Assembly (NCBI GenBank): GCA_007124095.1
Contig: SLFU01000007.1
Coordinates: 1 to 40,721, forward strand
DNA from: Gemmatimonadota bacterium
Lineage (GTDB): Bacteria > Gemmatimonadota > Gemmatimonadetes > Longimicrobiales > Gaopeijiaceae
Length of the DNA: 40,721 nucleotides
Reading direction: 5' to 3'
The position numbers and the translations under genes were made by a program. The notes beneath the pieces are model-generated. The model had not been told where the DNA came from. It was given only the letters and a program-made list of their open reading frames with translations, and ran no database searches. How positions within the stretch are numbered: position 1 is the first letter of the stretch; every line of letters starts with the position of its first letter. Shown one piece after another: positions 8,608-15,403 of this stretch.

Positions 8608-9360
8608 ATGAGCGCCTCGGAAAGCGGTGCCTATGCGATCAGCTTGGTGTCGTTCCTCCTTCTCACCGTTTTCTTTTTTGTGACACCTGTGCCGGGTGCG
8701 TCTCAGGAGGCGCCCTCCGGAGAGGACTTGTACATCACTCAGTTGGGATGCGGTGGTTGCCATGGATATTCCGGTGAGGGTGCCATGGGACCGGCCCTTC
8801 AGGACGGGAAGTTGCCATTGCGCGACTTTGTCCGATTGGTGCGGGCACCAAGAGAGCTGATGCCCAGGTTCTCGCCGATGATCGTGTCGGATTCCGACCT
8901 GGCGGTCATCTATGACTGGCTCAATGGAGTTGAAGAGCTCGATACTCCTTTGCCACTAGCCTTTTCAGCCGAAGGATTTGGAGCGGAAGCCACCGGGAGC
9001 TTTTCGTTGCACAAGGCGGAGCTGAATGGGTCTCCTGTCGCCGCTGACGCCGAGTCCGTGCGTCTTCGGCTCACCTTGACCAAGGCAGGTGATGAGCAAC
9101 CCGTCTCCGGTCATCGGATCGCCATTCAGTTGTCTGAAGATGGAGAGTGGCAGGATCTGGAAACCGATTGCAAGGGACAGGTCGTCTTGAATGAGAAGCA
9201 GGAGATCAAGGTGGACGATTCGCTTGCCAATGGTAAATCCGTGCTGACGAGCTTGAACATCTCGGACCTTCTTGCAGGGCGATATTCAGTGATTTTGGAG
9301 GCCTTGAGTGGACGCGAATCCGTTCTCGGAATCGGCTCTGCCGTTATCACTGTAGACTAG
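8608..9360 (+). CDS. secreted mono-haem c-type cytochrome with unknown C-terminal domain
   Basis: A 250-residue protein with an N-terminal hydrophobic segment (about residues 10-30) acting as signal peptide or anchor. C48-GGC-H52 is a single haem c attachment site, and M85 in ELMPRFSP is a good candidate for the sixth iron ligand. The cytochrome domain ends near residue 112; the remaining 140 residues, rich in beta-type sequence, match nothing I recognise. The start has a GGGAG ribosome-binding site. It is last in the cyclase-flavoprotein series and is followed by a strong terminator, so it probably takes electrons from F1/F2 and possibly from the PQQ dehydrogenase. That role is inferred from position; the haem assignment is read directly. 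Confidence 0.85.
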   Translation: MSASESGAYAISLVSFLLLTVFFFVTPVPGASQEAPSGEDLYITQLGCGGCHGYSGEGAMGPALQDGKLPLRDFVRLVRAPRELMPRFSPMIVSDSDLAVIYDWLNGVEELDTPLPLAFSAEGFGAEATGSFSLHKAELNGSPVAADAESVRLRLTLTKAGDEQPVSGHRIAIQLSEDGEWQDLETDCKGQVVLNEKQEIKVDDSLANGKSVLTSLNISDLLAGRYSVILEALSGRESVLGIGSAVITVD

Positions 9361-9446
9361 CTGTAGTGAAGCCGATGTGATCGGCCATACACACCTACTT
9401 GCCTGACCTGCGGGAAGGCATAGCTGGAAGAAGGAAGAAAGAGACG

Positions 9447-9496
9447 GCCTCCCGGAGCCTTGATTGCATCCAAGGCTCCGGGAGGCTTCTTCTTGT
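9447..9496 (+). terminator. strong intrinsic terminator after cytochrome c
   Basis: A perfect 16-base-pair stem (GCCTCCCGGAGCCTTG / CAAGGCTCCGGGAGGC) with an 8-base loop is followed by TTCTTCTTGT. It closes the series that starts at cyclase A1. Confidence 0.9.
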
Positions 9497-9683
9497 ATGC
9501 GCTGTTCGTTCTGTACGTTCACAGCTCTTCGGGCGGTACCCACTGGTGGGGCTCCCGTTACAGGTCCGCCGGGCGGAAACAGAATGCTGGGGCTTCACTG
9601 TCCGGGTATCGGCGAGCGTCTTCGGGAAGCGGGCTCTGCCCTGGCAGATGTGCTGGCCGGTGTTCTGACTTCAACACGAAAAA

Positions 9684-9729
9684 AGCGGGCGCCGGTTTGA
9701 TTCAAGCAACCGGCGCCCGCTCTTTTCGT
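9684..9729. terminator. bidirectional intrinsic terminator between convergent genes
   Basis: A perfect 14-base-pair stem (AGCGGGCGCCGGTT / AACCGGCGCCCGCT) is flanked by an A-run on the left and a T-run on the right. It can end transcription both from the cytochrome side and from the FAH gene on the minus strand, whose stop is about 30 bases away. The stretch between the two terminators (9497-9683) shows nothing convincing. Confidence 0.88.
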
Positions 9730-9756
9730 TCTCCTGAACCTACGTGCTTACGGCAC

Positions 9757-10989
9757 TTACTCCATTGCGGGCTGTTGACTCCAACGAAGATCGTTCCTAT
9801 CCACGGTCGGCTCGGTTTCCCAAGGGGTGCTGGGAGCATCGTCCGGGCTCCACGGCGTCGGCGGAAGGAATGACCCCGTGCCGTCGGGACGGCTGGTCTC
9901 CTGCCTGACGGGATGCCTGAGGGCTCCGATCCCCTCGATTTCCGCGACTACGAAGTCTCCGTCCTGCATGAACCACTGATAGCCTCTGACGGCGATTCCG
10001 GATCCTACTCCGGCCGGACTACCGGCGGCGACGACATCGCCTGGATAGAGCGTTGAAACGGATGAACCGTACTCGATCAATTCGGCGACCGAATGAATCA
10101 TGTCATCGGTTCCGGAGTCCTGCATCGTCGCGCCGTTGAGAAGAAGCCGCTGACCAATATGCCGATTCGGATACTCGAAGAACTCCTTCGGGGTGATCCA
10201 GGGACCGATCGGTGCATAGGTATCTCGGCCCTTTCCGACGTACCAGTCCGATCCGCCTCCGGGCCTGCCTCCCCGATCCGAAACGTCGATCTGGATCGTA
10301 TACCCGAAGATATGATCATCCGCTTCGGTGGCGGGAACATACTTTGCAGTTCGCCCGATGACGGCGGACAGCTCAACTTCCCAGTCGGCCCGATCCCGAC
10401 CGTATGGGATGACTATGGTGTCGCCGTCACCGATGACTCCCCCTTCAACGGTCTTGTGGAACAGGTAGGGGTGTCCGCGGTCGGCCTGGCGCTCAGCAAT
10501 GGCCTGCTCGCGCTCTTCATCCGAAGCTCCCTCGGAAATGTGGTCGAAGTAGTTGACCGCTGCGTTCAGAATCTTGGTGGGATAGGGCCGCTGAATCGGC
10601 GCGAGCGTACGGATGTCCTGGACTCGATGCACATAGGCCGGGGTGCTTCCACTGAGGTGCCCGGAGTCGAGTGCATAGTTCACGATCTCGTAGATCCGGT
10701 TCTTCAGACCATAGTCGTACCGTTCGATGAGGCTGATCATGTGATCAGGCATCGGAACCGGTGCATAGCGGTAATTTCGCTCGAGGTTGTGATTGGCCTG
10801 GTGGAGATCGACGACGAACTGATCACGGAGGACGATTCCCAAGCGGTCCTGGCCGTCGATTTGGAAGGTGCCGAGCTTGAAGGGTTCGGCAACTTCGGTG
10901 GCCAGGGACGCGGTTTGGGCAGAAACCGGCCCTGGACCAATACCGGCCGCAAGGGCTAAAAAGAGGATGGACGCCAAGGTAGTTCGCAT
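9757..10989 (-). CDS. secreted fumarylacetoacetate hydrolase (FAH) family protein
   Basis: A 410-residue protein with a C-terminal FAH-family domain; the family cleaves or rearranges 1,3-dicarbonyl compounds such as acylpyruvates using a divalent metal. The metal site is visible: DWEVELSAVIGR supplies two glutamates, IDVSDRGG the aspartate, WYVGKGRD the lysine, and AGSPAGVGSG matches the usual TGTPAGVG. The N-terminus MRTTLASILFLALAAGIGPGPVSAQ is a clean Sec signal, which is unusual because FAH enzymes are normally cytoplasmic. The ribosome-binding site is AGGAGA. A promoter candidate lies at 11056-11084. The gene is convergent with the cytochrome gene and shares the bidirectional terminator. 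Catalysis of C-C bond cleavage after ring oxidation is plausible here but inferred. Confidence 0.9.
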   Translation of the reverse strand: MRTTLASILFLALAAGIGPGPVSAQTASLATEVAEPFKLGTFQIDGQDRLGIVLRDQFVVDLHQANHNLERNYRYAPVPMPDHMISLIERYDYGLKNRIYEIVNYALDSGHLSGSTPAYVHRVQDIRTLAPIQRPYPTKILNAAVNYFDHISEGASDEEREQAIAERQADRGHPYLFHKTVEGGVIGDGDTIVIPYGRDRADWEVELSAVIGRTAKYVPATEADDHIFGYTIQIDVSDRGGRPGGGSDWYVGKGRDTYAPIGPWITPKEFFEYPNRHIGQRLLLNGATMQDSGTDDMIHSVAELIEYGSSVSTLYPGDVVAAGSPAGVGSGIAVRGYQWFMQDGDFVVAEIEGIGALRHPVRQETSRPDGTGSFLPPTPWSPDDAPSTPWETEPTVDRNDLRWSQQPAME

Positions 10990-11055
10990 AGTAACTCGTT
11001 CTCCTGGGAAAATGGGCCCGGATGGCTTGATCGTAAAATGGAGACTGATTTTAGC

Positions 11056-11084
11056 AGATTAGGTCCGGGATCGCCCTTTGTCAA
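11056..11084 (-). promoter_or_regulatory. candidate sigma-70-type promoter of the FAH gene
   Basis: On the minus strand TTGACA (11084-11079) is a perfect -35 box, followed after 17 bases by TAATCT as a mediocre -10 box. It lies about 67-95 bases upstream of the FAH start codon. Confidence 0.5.
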
Positions 11085-11356
11085 GCAAGGTTGTCGGGGT
11101 GACCACAGTTCCCGTTCGGATCCGTTTGGTTGCAGGTTGGTGTCAGGTGGCCGAGGGAACGAAGCGGGCCGAACACGGAAGACGAGCTGGGTCTCTGCTC
11201 GTGCCGAGGAACCCGGATTCGCCTTTGTGATGCGCTTGGCTCGAGGGCATGCCGTACGTGCCCTATGGTCATGCCGTATGCACCCCATGATGGTGAGGGT
11301 CGTGAGAGGTTCTTTTTTTAAGAGGAGGGGTAGGAAGAGAGGTCGCGGGTCACCTC

Positions 11357-11394
11357 AATTCCAACTGAGTGCTGAAATTCCAACTGAGTGCTGA
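11357..11394 (+). repeat. perfect 19-base tandem repeat upstream of S1
   Basis: AATTCCAACTGAGTGCTGA occurs twice head to tail without a spacer. It lies about 165 bases before the S1 start in a non-coding region, where it could bind a regulator, although recent slippage duplication would look the same. Confidence 0.7.
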
Positions 11395-11558
11395 GCAATG
11401 GGAGGCCCTCAGCCAGCGGGTGCTTGCGGAAGCTCAGGTGAAGGTAGCATTATAGGCGTTATCTAGTTGAATCTGGGTCGGTCCGTCAGGCTATTGTCTA
11501 GAGAGACATTTAGAAGGTGGTCCATTCACCCATCAGAAAAACGTTCCAGGGGGCTATT

Positions 11559-12017
11559 ATGATGCAGAAGACGTTGCAGTTCCTCGGACTCGGCCTATTG
11601 TGTGTGGCCCTGTCCACTACCATGCCGACCCAAGTGGTCGCGCAGGATCGGGGCACGGATCAGGCGGTCGCCGAGAATCTGGGGTATGGTCTCGAGTCCG
11701 GTGACGCGGTCATCATCATCATTCCGGAAGATCTTGATCCCGGTGACCGGGTGGTCAGGACGGGCATCGAGGTGACCGGTGGAGTGACATCACCGGTCTC
11801 AGTAGGGAATTGCCATCGGGGTGAGCTTCCCATGCAGGCTGGAATCTTCGGGATGCGGGACGGAAGTGGTTCCCCGGTTGAGATGGAACTTGCCGTTCTT
11901 TATCCCGACAATGTAGAGCTGCCCGAAGGGATCATGTTGGGGGCGTGGAGAGAGGGTGGGCCGTGTGGTCCTGGATATCAGATTCTCCGTGGTCACATCC
12001 TTGACACCGATTACTGA
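11559..12017 (+). CDS. small secreted protein S1, family not recognised
   Basis: A 152-residue protein I cannot place in a known family. It has a Sec signal (MMQKTLQFLGLGLLCVALST, cleavage near VVAQ) and a mature part of about 123 residues. Blocks shared with S2 (34758-35219) are AQDRGTDQ, NLGYG, VSVGNCHR.ELP.QAG, AVLYPD.VELP and GGPCGPGY, and both end in TDY. Two cysteines (C85 and C126) are conserved in both copies and could form a disulfide; no haem or metal motif is evident. The start uses the first of two adjacent ATG codons, with AGGGGG about 7 bases upstream. It lies 130 bases before flavoprotein F3, and S2 sits the same way before F4, so a joint function with the flavoprotein is likely by association only. 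Confidence 0.8.
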   Translation: MMQKTLQFLGLGLLCVALSTTMPTQVVAQDRGTDQAVAENLGYGLESGDAVIIIIPEDLDPGDRVVRTGIEVTGGVTSPVSVGNCHRGELPMQAGIFGMRDGSGSPVEMELAVLYPDNVELPEGIMLGAWREGGPCGPGYQILRGHILDTDY

Positions 12018-12147
12018 GCGGTTGCTGGACGGTCGTGCCTGGGGCCCTACCGGTCGCCCTGGTCAACATTGTTGGATAGATGAATAGTCGGTGAACTCGT
12101 GGGGCTGACTCGTAGCCTCGAAGCATTAATTATTCTGGAGGTACATC

Positions 12148-13785
12148 ATGGCTGGCAGTTCGAAGGGTCCTCAAGGGGATTCCAAATCAGGCCCCGTTCT
12201 TTCCCGTAGGCGGTTGCTCGGTGGAGCGGCGGCCGGCGTCGCCGCCGGTGCCGTAGGGGGATTGACCAACGTCACGAAGGCATGGGGCGCTCCAGCCGTT
12301 CCGAAGCGTGCCGTCCAAGAAATGACCGCAGATGTGGTGGTTGCGGGCGCCGGGATGGGTGGACTGACGGCTGCCGTGCGAGCACAACATGCGGGGGCTC
12401 GGGTCATCCTTCTCGAGAAGGGCGAGCAGCCGGGCGGAACGTGCGCGCACTCAGAAGGTGGTATTGCGAACAGCGACTACGAGGACATGCGCCGCAACAG
12501 CCCGGATGGGGATCCTGTCGTTCAGCGTGCGGTGTACGACAACATCGAACCCTTCTATGCCTTCATGGAAGAGATCCAGGCGCCCATGACGCGGCCGGTG
12601 GCCGGGATGGCGCTCGGGGGCCAGCAGGAAGGTCAACGGCAGGGGCGTACTATTCCTCCGGTGGTATGGGTGCGGTTCATGGTCGGCGAGCTCGAAGATG
12701 GGGGAGGGACTCTCCTCACCGAGACGCCCATTACGGGCATCGAATCGAACGACCGGCGGGAGATCGTTGGTGTCTTGGCCGAGGGGCCCGATGGCCCCAT
12801 TCGGATCCGGACGAAGGCCGTCATTCTCGCGACGGGCGGATGGGCTCACAACGCCGAGATGGTCAATAAGCACATCACGCGGGAGCAGGTCTGGCAGAGA
12901 AACGTGAGCAATGGCAGGGACACGCCCCTCTTCACCGGTGACGGGTTCCATCTGGCGTCTCAGCTTGGAGCCGCACCCTCAAAGGGTGGATGGGATGCCT
13001 TTTACGGGTACTCGCTCCCGGCCCGCCCGGGCCGCCCGGTTGAGCCGATGGCCAATGTGTCGATGTATCACGGACAATATGCGGTGGCCTTGAATCTCTA
13101 CGGTCGCAGGTATGCCGACGAAAGCGGTGGGAAGTGGGGGAGTCGGGGTCCGGAATTCACCCGTAGGAGCGCTCAGATCCAGAACCAGGAAGGCGCTCGG
13201 CAGGTGGAAGCCACGACCATCCACGTCTGGGACGAGGCGATCAACCGGGATTATGCGTGTGCGGACTGTGCGCTCGGCGGTGTCGACAGGTTCCGGGCGT
13301 ATCAATCTGCAGGAGCGCCGGTGGCCACGGCGGACAACCTCGAAGAGCTGGCGAATCAGATTGAGGGTTGGGGACGGGGTACGCCGGCTGAGCGTGTGAC
13401 GGAGGAGTTGCGCCAGTACAACCAGGCGGCCGAAAATGGAAGGGCTTGGGCCCTCCCGGTGCCGAAGACCGGAGCGGACAGTGGACATGTCCTCCCGATC
13501 ACGACCGGGCCATTCTACGCCGTGTTGGGCACCGCTGGAATTACCGCGCCCTATGGCGGTCTGAGGGCGGATACCCAGGGACGTGTGCTCGATCGGTTCG
13601 ATCGGCCGATTAGTGGCCTCTATGCGGCAGGCGTCGACATCGGTGGGTTCTCCACGTACGCGTACCTTGGAAACCTGACGATCGGGGCTGCGTTCGGTTA
13701 TGCAAGCGGTACGCACTCGGCGCAGCAGCCTGATCCGAGTGGAGGTTGGGCGAGCACGTCAACAGCGAATTCGCGCTGGGGCTGA
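12148..13785 (+). CDS. Tat-exported FAD-dependent oxidoreductase, type II (F3)
   Basis: A 545-residue FAD_binding_2 flavoprotein related to F1/F2 but of another subtype. SRRRLLGG at residues 19-26 is the Tat motif. VVVAGAGMGG (about 63-72), LLEKGEQPGG and the C-terminal GLYAAGVDIGG...YLGNLTIGAAFGY block show the FAD site. Type II differs from type I by an IPPVVWVRFMVGELED segment, the KWGSRGPEFTRRSAQI stretch and a C371-ADC-374 motif not found in F1 or F2. The ribosome-binding site GGAGG is ideal. It follows S1 and is closed by a long hairpin terminator. The CxxC could be a disulfide, a metal site or part of an electron path to S1. Its closest relative here is F4. The substrate is unknown; 3-ketosteroid dehydrogenase- or fumarate reductase-like chemistry is the family expectation. 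Confidence 0.9.
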   Translation: MAGSSKGPQGDSKSGPVLSRRRLLGGAAAGVAAGAVGGLTNVTKAWGAPAVPKRAVQEMTADVVVAGAGMGGLTAAVRAQHAGARVILLEKGEQPGGTCAHSEGGIANSDYEDMRRNSPDGDPVVQRAVYDNIEPFYAFMEEIQAPMTRPVAGMALGGQQEGQRQGRTIPPVVWVRFMVGELEDGGGTLLTETPITGIESNDRREIVGVLAEGPDGPIRIRTKAVILATGGWAHNAEMVNKHITREQVWQRNVSNGRDTPLFTGDGFHLASQLGAAPSKGGWDAFYGYSLPARPGRPVEPMANVSMYHGQYAVALNLYGRRYADESGGKWGSRGPEFTRRSAQIQNQEGARQVEATTIHVWDEAINRDYACADCALGGVDRFRAYQSAGAPVATADNLEELANQIEGWGRGTPAERVTEELRQYNQAAENGRAWALPVPKTGADSGHVLPITTGPFYAVLGTAGITAPYGGLRADTQGRVLDRFDRPISGLYAAGVDIGGFSTYAYLGNLTIGAAFGYASGTHSAQQPDPSGGWASTSTANSRWG

Positions 13786-13812
13786 TTGCCTGGTAGGTGT
13801 TCGAATCCGCGT

Positions 13813-13834
13813 CGGTGTCCAGTGATGGACACCG
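13813..13834. repeat. short perfect hairpin after F3
   Basis: CGGTGTCCA and TGGACACCG form a 9-base-pair stem around a GTGA loop, 28 bases after the F3 stop. It lacks a T-run and may protect the 3' end or assist the terminator just downstream. Confidence 0.45.
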
Positions 13835-13847
13835 GCTCGGGCTAGAG

Positions 13848-13919
13848 AAGCCACTCCGGAGGGACGCACGAGTCGGGGTTTCGACTTCGTGAGGTGCCCT
13901 CCGGAGTGGCTTTCTTTTT
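13848..13919 (+). terminator. long intrinsic terminator after F3
   Basis: AAGCCACTCCGGAGGG pairs with CCCTCCGGAGTGGCTT across a loop of about 33 bases that can itself fold partly, and the stem is followed by TTTCTTTTTG. It separates the S1-F3 unit from threonine ammonia-lyase. Confidence 0.85.
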
Positions 13920-13967
13920 GTCCTCATGGTCCTTGTGAGTTCGGGTGTCGGCCTGTAGGCTTTCCAG

Positions 13968-15203
13968 ATGCTGACCTTCCAGGATATTCGCTTAGCTCGT
14001 GAGCTGATTCGAGATCAGATCATCGTGACGCCCTGCAGTCGTTCGACGGCCTTGGGCGACCTGTTCCCGGGCCGACTCCACTTCAAATTTGAAAACCTCC
14101 ATCGGACGGGCTCCTTCAAAGAGCGGGGTGCTCTCAACCGGCTCCTGCATTTGTCTGAAGAAGAGCGTGCCCGCGGAGTGATTACGGCGAGCGCCGGAAA
14201 TCATGCGCAAGCTGTGGCCTTTCATGCGTCCCGGCTGGGAATCCCCTCCACCATTCTCATGCCGGTCACGACTCCACTGATCAAGGTCAAGAAGACTCGC
14301 GAGTACGGCGCTGAAGTGATCCTTCACGGCCAGCGGTTTTCCGAGGCGGTGGAAGAATCGTGGCGTTTGGAGGCGGAGCGGGGCCTCGTGATGATTCACG
14401 CCTTTGATGACGACCTTGTGATCGCGGGTCAGGGTACCTTGGGAATGGAGTTGAATGAGCAGCTTCCCGATGTCGATGTGGTGGTGATTCCGATCGGTGG
14501 GGGAGGTGTGATCGCCGGGACTGCGCTCGCTCTAAAGACGCTTAAGCCGGACGTTCGTGTCGTGGGCGTGGAAGTGGAAGCTGCACCCTCGGCACGCTTG
14601 TCTCGGGATGCGGGTCAGATCGTGGGGGTGGAGCCGGCAGAAACATTGGCCGATGGTATTGCGGTCAAGCAGATCGGAGAACTTACTTTTCCACTGATTG
14701 AAGAGTATGTGGACGACATCGTATTGGTGGCGGATGAGGAAATCGCTCGAGCGATCCTCTTGCTCCTCGAACAAGAAAAGACAGTGGTGGAGGGAGCGGG
14801 GGCCGCGCCGCTGGCCGCCCTGATTTCCGGCCGTGTCTCCGTTGGAAGTGAGGACAACGTGATTGCGGTGCTGTGTGGAGGGAACATCGACGTAAACATG
14901 ATCTCCAGGATCATTGACCGGGGACTGGTCGACGATGGGCGGCTTGCTCGTCTTATTGTGACGGTTCGCGATCGCCCGGGGAGCTTGGCCTATGTCGCCA
15001 AGCTCGTTGGGGATGCCGGCGCAAATGTCTTGGAGATTTCCCATCAGCGGGCGTTTGCGGATATCTCGGTAGGAGATGTAGAAGTTCTCTTGCAGATTGA
15101 AACCCGTGGCCGGGAACACGTGGAGGAGGTCCTCACTACACTGCGAACCATGGGGATCGAAGTAGGGGAGGCGGTCCGGCCTTCTCGATCTAGTGGGACC
15201 TGA
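13968..15203 (+). CDS. ilvA: threonine ammonia-lyase with C-terminal ACT domain
   Basis: A 411-residue PLP enzyme that deaminates L-threonine to 2-oxobutanoate in the cytoplasm, feeding isoleucine synthesis or threonine breakdown. K51 in GSFKERGALNRL is the Schiff-base lysine, and the GGGGVIAG loop binds the PLP phosphate. About residues 325-405 (LIVTVRDRPGSLAYVAKLV...) form a single ACT domain, as in the short IlvA/TdcB-like form. There is no signal peptide, in contrast to the exported enzymes around it. The ATG at 13968 has only a weak upstream AGG. It stands alone behind a terminator, so I regard it as a neighbour of the catabolic locus and not a member. A catabolic serine/threonine deaminase role is the alternative. 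Confidence 0.92.
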   Translation: MLTFQDIRLARELIRDQIIVTPCSRSTALGDLFPGRLHFKFENLHRTGSFKERGALNRLLHLSEEERARGVITASAGNHAQAVAFHASRLGIPSTILMPVTTPLIKVKKTREYGAEVILHGQRFSEAVEESWRLEAERGLVMIHAFDDDLVIAGQGTLGMELNEQLPDVDVVVIPIGGGGVIAGTALALKTLKPDVRVVGVEVEAAPSARLSRDAGQIVGVEPAETLADGIAVKQIGELTFPLIEEYVDDIVLVADEEIARAILLLLEQEKTVVEGAGAAPLAALISGRVSVGSEDNVIAVLCGGNIDVNMISRIIDRGLVDDGRLARLIVTVRDRPGSLAYVAKLVGDAGANVLEISHQRAFADISVGDVEVLLQIETRGREHVEEVLTTLRTMGIEVGEAVRPSRSSGT

Positions 15204-15223
15204 TCTCAGCGATGCCCTGACAC

Positions 15224-15262
15224 GGCCACCGGAATCGAACCTCACCCTTTGAGCTATGGGCC
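15224..15262 (-). pseudogene. tRNA-like remnant with internal deletion
   Basis: The minus strand reads GGCCCATAGCTCA joined to AAGGGTGAGGTTCGATTCC and then GGTGGCC. The first part looks like a tRNA acceptor arm and D-arm start, the second like a T-arm, and the ends can pair over about four bases. The anticodon arm and most of the D-arm are missing, and the T-stem pairs poorly. It could also be chance or one arm of the inverted repeat listed next. Confidence 0.35.
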
Positions 15263-15329
15263 GAGCCAGCCGCCCGCCGGTAGGCCTTTCGCGAGCCACA
15301 TCCAGGGCTCAGCGCAAGGGGTGAGGTTC
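15237..15329. repeat. inverted repeat between ilvA and the M20 gene
   Basis: GAACCTCACCCTTTG (15237-15251) and CAAGGGGTGAGGTTC (15315-15329) are complementary at 14 of 15 positions across a 63-base interval. The interval is between convergent genes, so a terminator role is possible, although no T-run follows. Confidence 0.4.
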
Positions 15330-15346
15330 ATGCCACCCGATAGAGT

Positions 15347-15403
15347 GATCGCTTCCTGCCCTTCGCTTTAGCGATCGCCTTCTGCCCTTCGGCGTCGGTT
15401 AGC
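15347..15403 (+). repeat. imperfect tandem repeat overlapping the M20 stop codon
   Basis: GATCGCTTCCTGCCCTTCG...TTAGC is followed directly by GATCGCCTTCTGCCCTTCG...TTAGC, units of 26 and 31 bases. The second unit overlaps the end of the M20 reading frame, so the repeat probably arose by local duplication. Confidence 0.5.

Larger units (their letters stand above)
10990..11558. other. divergent intergenic region between FAH gene and S1
   Basis: This 569-base region has no convincing gene. It holds the minus-strand promoter candidate of the FAH gene, a perfect 19-base tandem repeat, and a weak plus-strand promoter candidate TTGAAT (11467-11472) / TATTGT (11492-11497) whose 19-base spacing is long. 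Small ORFs such as 11038-11394 show no ribosome-binding site or protein-like composition. Confidence 0.5.

Noticed and set aside
9399-9873. Overlapping short plus-strand ORFs across the two terminators
   Set aside because: They read through two strong hairpins and into the FAH gene antisense; no ribosome-binding site or domain.
10093-10959. 288-residue plus-strand ORF opposite the FAH gene
   Set aside because: Antisense to a complete FAH-family protein; composition not protein-like.
11559-12017. S1 as a c-type cytochrome because of NCHR
   Set aside because: Haem c attachment needs CxxCH; NCHR has only one cysteine, and the second conserved cysteine is 41 residues away.
13968-15203. Threonine ammonia-lyase as a pathway member
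   Set aside because: It has no export signal, sits behind a strong terminator and has a common housekeeping role, so its position is not evidence of participation.
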